From assembly GCF_022869865.1 (NCBI RefSeq), contig NZ_CP094984.1:2046001-2110000 (forward strand): DNA of 64,000 bases, read 5' to 3'. The stretch comes from Arthrobacter zhangbolii (GTDB taxonomy: Bacteria > Actinomycetota > Actinomycetes > Actinomycetales > Micrococcaceae). The position numbers and the translations under genes were made by a program. The notes below the pieces were generated by a model that was not told the DNA's origin, did no database searches, and saw nothing but the letters and a program-made list of their open reading frames with translations. Shown here in pieces: positions 36,417-44,911 of the stretch; position 1 is the first letter of the stretch, and the number at the start of each line of letters is the position of its first letter.

Positions 36417-37057
36417 TGTTCCGCATCGACAACGTAGTCACCTCCGGCACCTTCTCGCTCGACGGCGGGACATGGGACGTGGATAACAACGTCTGGATTG
36501 TCGGTGACGACGCCGAAGTGATCGTCATCGATCCCGCGCACAACATTGACGCGATTGCCGACGCCGTTGGCGACCGTGAGGTCATGGCCATCCTGCTCAC
36601 GCACGGCCACGATGACCATATCCGCGCGGTGGAACGGGCCCGGGACCGCTTCAGCGCCCCGGTGTTCCTGCATGCCGCGGACCGGATGCTCTGGGACGCG
36701 GTGTTCCCGGACGAGGGCCCGGATGACGTGATTGAGGACGGCGACACCTTTGAGGTCGCCGGGCACACCCTGCGCGCCCTGCACACCCCGGGGCACTCCC
36801 CCGGATCGGTCTGCTTCTCGCTGGCCGCCAGCGAGGACGTCCCGGAGCCGGTGGTGTTCAGCGGTGACACGCTGTTTAACGGAGGCCCCGGAGCCACCGG
36901 ACGCTCCTACAGCGACTTCCCCACCATCATCGAGTCCATCAGGGAACGCCTGCTGACGCTCCCGGCGGAAACCAAGGTGCTCACCGGGCACGGCGATGCG
37001 ACGTCGATCGCCGCCGAGGGGCCGCACCTGCAGGAATGGATCGACCGGGGGCACTAG
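36416..37057 (+). CDS. MBL-fold metallo-hydrolase, partner of MscR
   Basis: 213-aa metallo-beta-lactamase fold protein of glyoxalase II type. Metal motif LLTHGHDDHIRAVE (H-x-H-x-D-H), then HTPGHSPGSVCF and VVFSGDTLFNGGPG. It is translationally coupled to mscR. The coupling suggests hydrolysis of the S-formylmycothiol produced by MscR, giving formate and free mycothiol; that role is an inference from context. Length is normal for the family. Confidence 0.9.
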   Translation: MFRIDNVVTSGTFSLDGGTWDVDNNVWIVGDDAEVIVIDPAHNIDAIADAVGDREVMAILLTHGHDDHIRAVERARDRFSAPVFLHAADRMLWDAVFPDEGPDDVIEDGDTFEVAGHTLRALHTPGHSPGSVCFSLAASEDVPEPVVFSGDTLFNGGPGATGRSYSDFPTIIESIRERLLTLPAETKVLTGHGDATSIAAEGPHLQEWIDRGH

Positions 37058-37152
37058 GAATGGTGTCCCGCCTGTTGCACCGCTGCTGACCGCCCGGAGT
37101 TAGGCTTGGGCAATTGAACAGCCTGGCTCGCGAGCAGAATCGAGGCAAAGCG

Positions 37153-37338
37153 ATGGATCGCAAAGTGATTAATCGGATAGGCCCGCCGGTATTGTTCCTT
37201 GCCGCAGTTTTCATTTATGCGGTGATCCTGGGCGGCCCCGTCAGCCTCGCACAGCTGCTCATTACCGCTCTGATCATCCTTGCCGCCTGGGCAGTCGCTG
37301 CACGTCTCATCACACCGAAGCAGCAGCGGGATCCGTAA
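37153..37338 (+). CDS. Small membrane protein
   Basis: 61 aa: MDRKVINRIG, then two membrane helices (PPVLFLAAVFIYAVILGG and AQLLITALIILAAWAVAA) and a basic end (RLITPKQQRDP). No family recognised. ATG 37153 is preferred because AGGCAAAG lies about 7 bases upstream. It is followed at 37364 by a strong terminator hairpin. Confidence 0.65.
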   Translation: MDRKVINRIGPPVLFLAAVFIYAVILGGPVSLAQLLITALIILAAWAVAARLITPKQQRDP

Positions 37339-37363
37339 ATACCGGATCCGGAGTGGAAGCACA

Positions 37364-37396
37364 CCGAAGGCCCGTGCACACCGCACGGGCCTTCGG
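37364..37396 (+). terminator. Terminator hairpin
   Basis: CCGAAGGCCCGTGC (37364-37377) pairs perfectly with GCACGGGCCTTCGG (37383-37396) around a 5-base loop: a 14-bp GC-rich stem. There is no clear T-run, so termination could be Rho-assisted. It closes the mscR - MBL - small membrane protein segment. Confidence 0.75.
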
Positions 37397-37474
37397 CATG
37401 TCCCGGCCGTGTCCGGGACTTGATCAAATCCGCAACCCCTTGTATCCGCTTTCACCCCGCAAGAGACTGGTTTC

Positions 37475-38293
37475 ATGGCACTGCAGATCAGCCCCGCATT
37501 CTGGAACTTCCTCCCCGAGCTGCGTTTCGAGCCCACGCCGCGGCGCATCCGTGCACAATTGGGCGACAACACCGTGGTGGATTCCAGCAGTGCGGTACTG
37601 GCGTACGAGCCCAGACGGGTCACGCCGCTCTATGCTGTCCCTGCCCGCGACATTACCGCTGAGCTGACCGCCGCCGATCCCCCGGACCGGGACCCGCTGG
37701 ATGCTGTCCCGCCTGCGGCATTGATGGATCCGCGCTATCCCTTCGCCGCACATACCGCGCCCGGCCAGCGACTGGATCTGCGTGCCGGATCCCATGACCT
37801 GCCGGGCGCAGGCTTCCGTCCGGATGACCTGGATCTTGCCGGCTACGTGCTGCTGGACTTCGACGCCTTCGACCGCTGGCTGGAAGAGGACGAGGAAATC
37901 AAGGGGCACCCCCGCGATCCCTTCCACCGGGTGGACGCCCGGCAGTCCTCGCGGAACGTGCGGGTGCACCTGGGCGGACAGTTGCTGGCGGAAACCCGCA
38001 AACCGGTCTTCGTGTACGAAACGATGCTGCCGGTGCGCACCTACTTTCCCCGGAGCGACGTGGACTGGGATGCCCTGCAACCGTCACTCAAGCAGTCGGT
38101 CTGTCCCTACAAGGGAACTGCGACCTACTGGTCCGTGGCCGGGCAGCCGAACGGCACCGACCTCGCCTGGTCCTATGAGACCGTGTTACCGGATTCGGCG
38201 CAGCTCAAGGACCGGGTCTCGTTCTTCGACGAACGCACCGACGTGTACGTGGACGACGCCAAACAGGACATCAATTCCCTGTTCCGCTTCTGA
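37475..38293 (+). CDS. DUF427 domain protein (two modules)
   Basis: 272 aa with two DUF427 modules. The first spans about residues 20-60 (RRIRAQLGDNTVVDSSSAVLAYE) and is truncated in its second half. The second is complete, ~155-265: RVDARQSSRNVRVHLGGQLL, LPVRTYFPRSDVDWD, CPYKGTATYWSV, SFFDERTDVYVDD. DUF427 is a small beta domain of unknown function often found in actinobacteria. It is convergent with a GNAT gene 6 bases away. Confidence 0.85.
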   Translation: MALQISPAFWNFLPELRFEPTPRRIRAQLGDNTVVDSSSAVLAYEPRRVTPLYAVPARDITAELTAADPPDRDPLDAVPPAALMDPRYPFAAHTAPGQRLDLRAGSHDLPGAGFRPDDLDLAGYVLLDFDAFDRWLEEDEEIKGHPRDPFHRVDARQSSRNVRVHLGGQLLAETRKPVFVYETMLPVRTYFPRSDVDWDALQPSLKQSVCPYKGTATYWSVAGQPNGTDLAWSYETVLPDSAQLKDRVSFFDERTDVYVDDAKQDINSLFRF

Positions 38294-38299
38294 GCCGCG

Positions 38300-39094
38300 C
38301 TACTGCTCCGGTATCAGCCAGGCTGTTCGTTCAACGATGGTGAACCCCAGCCTGGCAAGGTTTCGGATACTTGGCGCTCCAGGAGCTGCGGTAGCAGTCG
38401 CCAAGGGGATACCGAGAGCTCTTGTCTGTCGAAGGCGGTGTGCCAGGAGGGCGGCTTGGGCACCAGCACCTCGAGCAGCTGAAAGGGTGGAAGCACCGCC
38501 AAATACCGCCCCCGTGGGGTGCACTGACATGGCAGCTGCGGCGAGGGGCTCGTCGTTGCGGGAGGCGATGAAACCACGGACCATCGGGTGGGCGTGCTCC
38601 GCCCGGATCAACTCCCCGACCTCCCTTGACGCGGCGTACCCGGCGTCAAGAAGGTCCAGAAAGAGGCTCGTATCCCTCTTTGTGGAGACCTGGTGGATTT
38701 GCCACTCGTCACTAGCGGTGCCGTCCAACCGGTTGTTTGAGCTCGGGCATACGTAGGCAATCGGCCGGGTAGGTGCCGGCGTGTATCCGTCCTCTAGCAG
38801 TCGGTCGGTGAGGCTTAGCGATGGCGTTGTCGCGATGAGGGTTGGTTGATGCGGGGCCGGGAACTGTCCGAGGACGTCAGGCAGAGCCAGAACAGACTGA
38901 TCGTCCAGACCCTCGACAGTGTTAAGGAACCCATATTGGTCCCCGGTGGCCATGCTCGCCCGCAGTCCACCATGTAAAAATGATTCGAATCTACCCACCA
39001 GTCCTGCGGCCGCGGCTGCAGCCAGCGATAGCGATTTACGCTGGAATATAGCCAACTCCGCAGCTTGAATAGACTCTTCGACGGTATCGGGCAT
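38300..39094 (-). CDS. GNAT family N-acetyltransferase-like protein
   Basis: 264 aa. The C-terminal half has a GNAT core: FIASRNDEPLAAAAMSVHPTG, then TLSAARGAGAQAALLAHRLR as the acetyl-CoA-binding helix region (variant of R/Q-x2-G-x-G/A) and PSIRNLARLGFTIVERTAWL as the final strands. The N-terminal ~120 residues are helical and of unknown role. The substrate is unknown. It borders an AT-richer segment upstream (39095-40400). Confidence 0.75.
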   Translation of the reverse strand: MPDTVEESIQAAELAIFQRKSLSLAAAAAAGLVGRFESFLHGGLRASMATGDQYGFLNTVEGLDDQSVLALPDVLGQFPAPHQPTLIATTPSLSLTDRLLEDGYTPAPTRPIAYVCPSSNNRLDGTASDEWQIHQVSTKRDTSLFLDLLDAGYAASREVGELIRAEHAHPMVRGFIASRNDEPLAAAAMSVHPTGAVFGGASTLSAARGAGAQAALLAHRLRQTRALGIPLATATAAPGAPSIRNLARLGFTIVERTAWLIPEQ

Positions 39095-39356
39095 ACCCGA
39101 AGCCTAACTTCAGCTGATCAACCACGTGGAGTGAACCGCAGCGGTAAACGGCATAGTTCCTGTAGCTGTTTGTGGCCGACCAGTCTCGTACGCTCATCGT
39201 TCAACGGACCCACGCCGACCGGCTGGACCACCGCCAATTCACCGCCACTCAGGCGACCAAGGACGACAGCGGTTTATATAACTTCGAACACCAGCCGCTA
39301 CGAACATATATGGGGTGCATTCAGGAGGTAGTCCGACTAAGTTCGCACAATGCGAG

Positions 39357-40175
39357 ATGATGTGCAGCATGGTTTACATGCCCCACGCCACACAGGCTGA
39401 CCTGCAACTTCTGGTGTCTATCGTTAATCAGGTTCGGCGCTGGACGGACGACAAACAGCAGCCCATGGAGGTATGGCCCGGCAGCGAAATGGAAGCGGAC
39501 GAAGCAGCCTGTGCACCCGATTGTTCTCCGGCACACCTGGTTCTGTGGACTATCAATAGCGCCACGGACAGTCTGCATGCCATCACGGAAATGATTTGGA
39601 CCCGCGGTAAGTACATCCCTACTGCTTTCTATCCGCTGATGCGTACTGCGTTGGTCAGCGTAACGAGGGCTCTCTGGATTCTTCTGCCGGACGATCCTGG
39701 GGAACGTCGTAAACGAGCATTCGGGGAGGCGCTTAAGGAGGCGACCAGTGAACGTCAAGCACTTGTCGAGTTCAACACGTTGCCAAGCGTAAGCCGGATG
39801 TTAGAGACGCCGCCGGGCGAACTCATCGCGGACTTGGACATACGGATAAAGAAGTTGTCGGCAAGGCTGGAAGGTGAGAAGCCGAAGGGCGATACCCGCA
39901 TGATTAAAGCGCTTGCTGAGCAAGTCTCACTTCAGTCTGATCTCCCCGATGCCGACGAACTAGTCGGTAGATACATGCTTATGTGGCATGCATTTAGCGG
40001 CACTGTGCACGGTTTTACTTGGCAGGACCAGTTCGCTGCAGTTGTCGATGAAGATCCTGGCACCGAGATAATAGGTGACTTCCTCCAAAACTTGCTTCAC
40101 GTTGCGTCGGCGGTCGAGGAGGCCCTCGACCTTTACATGCGACGGGCCGGTCAGGCGAGACTGTTGCCCTCGTGA
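39357..40175 (+). CDS. Orphan protein in an AT-richer segment
   Basis: About 272 aa, predominantly helical, family not recognised. Features: APDCSPAHLVLWTINSATDS, RGKYIPTAFYPLMRTALVSV followed by ALWILLPDD, and a Lys/Glu-rich central region. Codons use A/T in third positions more often than neighbours, suggesting transfer. The start is uncertain: a strong SD (CAGGAGG, 39322-39328) has no in-frame start at the right spacing. ATG 39357 is the first in-frame ATG; a GTG at 39315 would lie before the SD. The helical layout loosely recalls HEPN-like proteins, without motif support. Confidence 0.65.
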   Translation: MMCSMVYMPHATQADLQLLVSIVNQVRRWTDDKQQPMEVWPGSEMEADEAACAPDCSPAHLVLWTINSATDSLHAITEMIWTRGKYIPTAFYPLMRTALVSVTRALWILLPDDPGERRKRAFGEALKEATSERQALVEFNTLPSVSRMLETPPGELIADLDIRIKKLSARLEGEKPKGDTRMIKALAEQVSLQSDLPDADELVGRYMLMWHAFSGTVHGFTWQDQFAAVVDEDPGTEIIGDFLQNLLHVASAVEEALDLYMRRAGQARLLPS

Positions 40176-40419
40176 GTAAGGACCAGCTTTACAACCGCGC
40201 AGTCCATCTCTCTACAAGATCCACCACCCCTACGGTTCCAGAGCACCCACCGACGCCTGAAACTCGCCAAATCGGCCGCATGGATTCCAGTAAGACTCGC
40301 CCACAATAGCGCCCGGTGAGGGCGGGCTAAAACGCTACAGCCCTACAGCCGCATGGGTCTTGCTGCCTCCACACGCGCGGGCCCTTAGCGGCATGGCCGC
40401 TGTCAGCCGCGGAGGAAGG

Positions 40420-40809
40420 TCAGCCGTCGCTTTCGGCAATCTGGATAAGGTTGCCCACGGTGTCGGAGAAAACCGCCGTCGTCACCGGTCCCATCCGGGT
40501 GGGCGGCTGCGTGAAAGCCACGCCCAGGTCCGACAGCCGCTGATATTCATCCTGCACACTGTCCACGGCGAACGACGTGAACGGGATCCCGTCCGCTGCG
40601 AGGGCCTCCATGAACGGCGCGACGGCGGGATGCCCGGCCGGCTCGAGCAGCAGTTCCACCCCGCCGTCCTCCCCCGGCACCCCCACGGTCAGCCAGCGCG
40701 CCCCGCCCGCCGGCACGTCCTGCCGCGGTTCGAAGCCCAGCACACGGGTGTAAAAATCCAATGCCCTGTCCTGGTCGTCTACAAAAATGCTGGTCACTAC
40801 AATCCTCAT
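40420..40809 (-). CDS. VOC family (glyoxalase-like) protein
   Basis: 129-aa protein starting MRIVVTSIFVDDQDRALDFY, typical of the VOC superfamily, with the second module ending TTAVFSDTVGNLIQIAE (metal-binding Glu region). EYQRLSDLGVAFTQPPTRMG marks it as of the PhnB/bleomycin-resistance-like type. Substrate unknown. ATG 40809 is chosen because the domain begins there and the upstream frame (MHTRIRRP...) lacks homology. Confidence 0.85.
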   Translation of the reverse strand: MRIVVTSIFVDDQDRALDFYTRVLGFEPRQDVPAGGARWLTVGVPGEDGGVELLLEPAGHPAVAPFMEALAADGIPFTSFAVDSVQDEYQRLSDLGVAFTQPPTRMGPVTTAVFSDTVGNLIQIAESDG

Positions 40810-40935
40810 GTATGTTCCCTGCCTGTTCGGGTTTTCGGGGCCGGCTGGCCGGCGGATCCGGGTGTGCACGGCCAGTATCCGGCTTCACACGCGAAGGCGG
40901 GAGGGTGGAAGGCAGGTAATATAGTTCGGCGCAGC

Positions 40936-41742
40936 TTAGTCCAACCCCTCGAAAACATCACCGAGCACCGGCGCCCCCGGTGGCCGCGGCGGCCATGCGA
41001 TGACCAGCGGCTCTGCCCCCGACGTCCGCGACCACCCCGCGTCCTCCTGCGCGTCCGAAGGCACACCCGGGGACACCGCGTAGCGTTGGGTGCGGTGTTC
41101 CATCAGCCCTGCCACCACCCGCCCCGCGACGCTTCGGACGTCCACCTCGATCCCGATCAGCTCGTCCGGGACCGGACGCAGGTCATACACGCGGGCCTCG
41201 TTCCAGGGCTCCAGGCCGTGCCGGATACGGCCGCGGTTCCAGCGTTCCCAAGTGGAGCGCCGCATGGCGCCGTGCAGCAACCGCCGCAGCCCCGGTCCGC
41301 CGTCGGTACGCAACAGCTCGAAGGCTGCGTCGGTGGCAGCGCCGACGGCAATGTGATCGGGATGACCGGTGATCCCATCCGGACCAAAGGTAGCCACGAC
41401 GTCGGGCCGTTCCTGCGCCAGGATCCCGCCGATGCGTTCCACCAGCTCGGTGCGCGGGACATCGCTGAGCGTCCCGTCGTCGTAATCCAGCCATTCGTGG
41501 CGGTCCGGAGGGCGGCCGTGCGCGGTCCACGCGGCCTCCATTTCCCGGCGCCGGACCTGGCCAAGCGGCTCATTCAGGGGAGGATAGGCAGGGTCTACTC
41601 CTCCTGCACCGCCGTCGGTCGCGTGGATGAGGACAAACCGGAAACCCGGATCGCGTTCATGCAGCGCCACCGTTCCAGCGAGTCCGTACGCGTCATCGTC
41701 GGGATGGGCGACGACGAGGGCAAGAACATGGGAACCACCCAT
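40936..41742 (-). CDS. LmbE/PIG-L family deacetylase (MshB/Mca-like)
   Basis: 268-aa zinc N-deacetylase. Zinc motif AHPDDDAYG near the N-terminus (His, Asp, Asp) and the third ligand in ITGHPDHIAVG; TFGPDGITGHPDH is a family signature. In actinobacteria this family includes MshB and Mca of mycothiol metabolism, but the low-specificity members act on other GlcNAc-containing substrates, so the exact role is open. AGGAGG lies 7 bases before ATG 41742. Confidence 0.85.
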   Translation of the reverse strand: MGGSHVLALVVAHPDDDAYGLAGTVALHERDPGFRFVLIHATDGGAGGVDPAYPPLNEPLGQVRRREMEAAWTAHGRPPDRHEWLDYDDGTLSDVPRTELVERIGGILAQERPDVVATFGPDGITGHPDHIAVGAATDAAFELLRTDGGPGLRRLLHGAMRRSTWERWNRGRIRHGLEPWNEARVYDLRPVPDELIGIEVDVRSVAGRVVAGLMEHRTQRYAVSPGVPSDAQEDAGWSRTSGAEPLVIAWPPRPPGAPVLGDVFEGLD

Positions 41743-41867
41743 GCCGGCACCTCCTGCAGTCCGCGGTTCCGCCACCGTTCCAGCCTAGGACTTCCTCCGC
41801 AGTCCGGCAGGGGTTTCCCGAAACCGGTTCGGGTATTCCGTTGCGTCGGGAGCTAGGCTGGACTGCC

Positions 41868-43319
41868 ATGGAGTGGTTCAGCGCCGGGGGCGATGAATTC
41901 GCGCGGCAGGTGCTGCAGCGCGGAATCGCCGCCGTCTTCCTGATCGGGTTCCTGAACGCGGCCTTCCAGTTTCCGGCCCTGCTGGGGGAACGCGGCCTGC
42001 TGCCCGCTCCCCTGTACCTGGACCGGATCAGGGGCCGCGGTATTCCCACACTTTTCCATTGGCGCTACTCGGACCGTCTCCTGCTGACCGTGGCCTGGTC
42101 CGGGGCTGCGGTCTCCGCCCTGCTGGTGGCCGGAGTGCCGCAGTCCGGGCCGTGGTGGCTGCCGATGGCGGCTTTCCTGCTGATCTGGGGGCTCTACCTG
42201 TCCATTGTGAACATCGGCCAGACGTTCTACGGGTTCGGCTGGGAATCACTGCTGCTGGAGGCAGGCTTCCTGGCCGCGTTCCTCGGGTCAAACGACGTCG
42301 CAGCACCGGTGACGGTGCTCTGGCTGTTCCGCTGGCTGGTGTTCCGGCTGGAATTCGGCGCCGGGCTGATCAAAGTGCGCGGCGATCGTGCCTGGCGGGA
42401 CCTTACCGCCCTGTACTACCACCACGAGACCCAGCCCATGCCGAACCCGGCCAGCTGGTTCTTCCACCACCTGCCCAGGCCGCTGCACCGGGTCGAAGTG
42501 CTCGGCAACCACTTCGCCCAGCTGGTGGTGCCCTTCTTCCTGTTCTTCCCGCAGCCGATCGCGTCGGTGGCGGCGGCCATCATCATCATTACGCAGCTGT
42601 GGCTGGTGGTCTCCGGCAACTTCGCGTGGCTGAACGTGCTGACCATCCTGCTGGCCTTTACGGCGGTCAGCGATTCCGCCATCCAGGCAGTACTGCCGTG
42701 GGCGCAGTTCGGTTCACCGGACCCCGCAGCCACACCGGCGGTGTTCGTCGTCGTGGTGCTCGCCGCCACTGCAGCGGTGCTTTACTGGGCCTGGGCACCG
42801 CTGAAGAATCTCTTCAGCCGCAACCAGCTGATGAATGCCAGTTTTAACCGCTGGCACCTTTCCAATGCCTATGGTGCCTTCGGCAGTATCACCCGGCACC
42901 GCAACGAGGTGGTCATTGAGGGTACCAATGACCCGCCGGGACCCGGCGCCCGCTGGCGCGAGTATGAGTTTCGGGGCAAGCCCGGGGATCCGCGCCGGCT
43001 GCCCCGCCAGTTCGCGCCCTATCACCTGCGCCTGGACTGGATGATGTGGTTCCTGGCCCTGGGCTCCTACGGCGCCTGGTTTCCCGAACTTCTCCGGAAG
43101 CTGCTCGCCGGGGACGCACGGACCCTGCGCCTGTTGCGCAGGGACCCGTTCAACGGCGAACCGCCCCGCTGGATCCGGGCGCAGATGTACCGCTACCGTT
43201 ACTCCACTGCCGCTGAACGCCGCAGCGAGGGTGTCTGGTGGGTGCGCGAACCGGCCGGGATCCTGGTGGATCCGATCGAGGGGCCGGGGCCGGTCAGGCG
43301 CCGACCTCCGGCTTGGTAA
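41868..43319 (+). CDS. Lipase maturation factor family protein
   Basis: 483-aa multi-pass membrane protein. The N-terminal half has several helices (FLIGFLNAAFQFPALLG, PWWLPMAAFLLIWGLYLS) and the LMF1 signature FGWESLLLEAGFLAAF and LIKVRGDRAWRDLTALYYHHETQPMPNP split over adjacent stretches. The C-terminal soluble part contains NAYGAFGSITRHRNEVV and LDWMMWFLALG. Vertebrate LMF1 helps lipoprotein lipase fold in the ER; the bacterial function is unknown. Its 3' end overlaps the convergent winged-helix/X25 gene by 26 bases. Confidence 0.9.
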   Translation: MEWFSAGGDEFARQVLQRGIAAVFLIGFLNAAFQFPALLGERGLLPAPLYLDRIRGRGIPTLFHWRYSDRLLLTVAWSGAAVSALLVAGVPQSGPWWLPMAAFLLIWGLYLSIVNIGQTFYGFGWESLLLEAGFLAAFLGSNDVAAPVTVLWLFRWLVFRLEFGAGLIKVRGDRAWRDLTALYYHHETQPMPNPASWFFHHLPRPLHRVEVLGNHFAQLVVPFFLFFPQPIASVAAAIIIITQLWLVVSGNFAWLNVLTILLAFTAVSDSAIQAVLPWAQFGSPDPAATPAVFVVVVLAATAAVLYWAWAPLKNLFSRNQLMNASFNRWHLSNAYGAFGSITRHRNEVVIEGTNDPPGPGARWREYEFRGKPGDPRRLPRQFAPYHLRLDWMMWFLALGSYGAWFPELLRKLLAGDARTLRLLRRDPFNGEPPRWIRAQMYRYRYSTAAERRSEGVWWVREPAGILVDPIEGPGPVRRRPPAW

Positions 43320-44076
43320 GAACCGTGTGCGTGGCGTGGTCGTAGAGGAAGCTCAGCGGACCGCCGGCATGCTCAATCTGGATGTTCCCGCCGTCGCGGT
43401 GTGCTCCGAATCCGTAGTTTTCCGCCCAGGAACCGTTCAACGCCACCTTGTACTCGTAGCTGCCGGCAGGCAGGTCCAGGGTCAGCTTCCACAGTTCGTC
43501 ATGACGGTCAAAGCTGAACGTTGCTCCGGCCGGATCCCAGTCACTGATACCCAGGGCGCTGCCGAAGCTGCCGGCAAGGGCAACGGATTCGGGCTGCGGG
43601 AAGGACGGTTCGTAGCCGTTGCCGCTGTCCTGATGTGAACCGTTCGGCTCAGCGGGCACGGTGGGAACGGAAACTGCGTCCCGCACCACTTCCTCCAGCA
43701 CTTCCGCAGCGCGCGGGGTCTTCCGCGCTGCCGACGGGGCGGCACCGTTGCCCTGCAGAGCGGCGGCGAGCCGGGTGGGTTCGGGGAAGTCCACCAGCGC
43801 CTGGCGTCCTCCGCTGGTGATGCTCCAGCCGGACCGGCCTTCCTTGAGGATCCAGCCGGCTTTGACGAGCTTGGTGGTGGCGTTGACCAGGGCACGTTCC
43901 CCGCGGGTGGTGCCGCTGGCCAGTTCTTCGGCTTCCCGCCCGGTCAGCGGGACGCGGTGCAGGGCGGCGGAGATGACCGTTCCCCGGCTGACCTTGCCGG
44001 ACGGGTCCTCTGCAGCGAGGATCTCGAGGACCGCCCGAAGCCGCAGTGCTGTGTTTTCAACGGTGTCTGAACCCAA
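43294..44076 (-). CDS. Winged-helix protein fused to an X25-like starch-binding module
   Basis: 260 aa. Residues ~1-100 look like a helix-turn-helix/winged helix (ALRLRAVLEILAAEDPSGKV, LVNATTKLVKAGWILKEGRS then GWSITSGGRQALVDF). After a Pro/Ser linker, residues ~165-255 match the X25/CBM-like module of pullulanases (VALAGSFGSALGISDWDP, LWKLTLDLPAGSYEYKVALN). No catalytic domain is present. The architecture suggests a DNA-binding or processing factor that senses glycan, but the function is unknown. It overlaps the convergent LMF gene by 26 bases. Confidence 0.75.
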   Translation of the reverse strand: MGSDTVENTALRLRAVLEILAAEDPSGKVSRGTVISAALHRVPLTGREAEELASGTTRGERALVNATTKLVKAGWILKEGRSGWSITSGGRQALVDFPEPTRLAAALQGNGAAPSAARKTPRAAEVLEEVVRDAVSVPTVPAEPNGSHQDSGNGYEPSFPQPESVALAGSFGSALGISDWDPAGATFSFDRHDELWKLTLDLPAGSYEYKVALNGSWAENYGFGAHRDGGNIQIEHAGGPLSFLYDHATHTVLTKPEVGA

Positions 44077-44176
44077 TGGAAATCCTTTGTGACGTGTGTA
44101 CTGATCAGCCTGCTGTCAGTTTCCTACCCTAGTCCGGGCACTTCCAGGCGGGAAGCACCGCCGGGCCGGTGTTGCG

Positions 44177-44908
44177 TCACACCACCTGCCGCAGCGCCTC
44201 GAAATCCCCGCCCGCCAGGCGGGCGTACCCGCCGTAGGCCTGCAGGACCGCGTCTTCCACGTCCGCCACCGACAGGCCGGGCACCAGGTCCCGGGCGGCG
44301 CCGGCGGTCCGCGGATCCCAGCCCAGTCCCAGTTCGGCATAGCAGTCGGTCAGCACCCTGCGCAGCGGGGTCCCGTTGCCTACCACCAGCACCGTGGAGA
44401 ACAGCCAGGCGCCGGCCACCACCCGCTGGGCGGTGCCGGCGAGCTTAATACGCTCCCCCGCCGGGCCCTCGCCGTACACGGTGAACTCGCCCGGACAATA
44501 CTCACCGGGGATTTCGCCGACGCCGGTCTTCAGCCCGGCCTTCTCCAGTGCCCCGGCCAGCAGGACGCCGAAGTCCGCAAACCGGCCGCGCGAGCCGGTG
44601 AGGGCGTCGGCGTCGGGTTCCACATGGTCCAGGACCAGACAGTCGGAGTGGTAGGCGGCGGCCCGCCCTCCGGCTTTGCGAACCAGGGGCTCAAAGCCGT
44701 GACGCCGGCAGGCAGCCTGGGCGGCGGCGAACCCGGGCAGTTTCGCGTCCCGCTGCCCCAGCGCCACCGTGGGGCGGGGCCGGTAGATCCGCAGGGTGGG
44801 TTCCAGCGCCCCGCGGCGGGCGGCATCGAGCATCGCCAGCGCGAAGTCCAAATCCGCGGCGGCGCCCAGCGATTTCTGCTGGCGGACCACCGTCAGGGCG
44901 CCGGACAC
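44177..44908 (-). CDS. Lipoate-protein ligase/BPL-LplA family protein
   Basis: 243 aa of the biotin/lipoate protein ligase fold. TVALGQRDAKLPGFAAAQAA, LVRKAGGRAAAYHSDCLVLD (substrate-pocket R-x-GGR-A motif) and GERIKLAGTAQRVVAGAWL (the catalytic Lys region K-I-x-G-x-A-Q-R) all match LplA/LipM-type enzymes. Whether it ligates free lipoate or transfers octanoyl groups cannot be told. It is 3 bases downstream of a thioesterase gene, probably co-transcribed. Confidence 0.85.
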   Translation of the reverse strand: MSGALTVVRQQKSLGAAADLDFALAMLDAARRGALEPTLRIYRPRPTVALGQRDAKLPGFAAAQAACRRHGFEPLVRKAGGRAAAYHSDCLVLDHVEPDADALTGSRGRFADFGVLLAGALEKAGLKTGVGEIPGEYCPGEFTVYGEGPAGERIKLAGTAQRVVAGAWLFSTVLVVGNGTPLRRVLTDCYAELGLGWDPRTAGAARDLVPGLSVADVEDAVLQAYGGYARLAGGDFEALRQVV

Positions 44909-44911
44909 TGT

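Noticed and set aside
39285-39312. Two CGAAC half-sites near 39290 and 39300
   Set aside because: Neither has a matching GTTCG half at the 4-base spacing.
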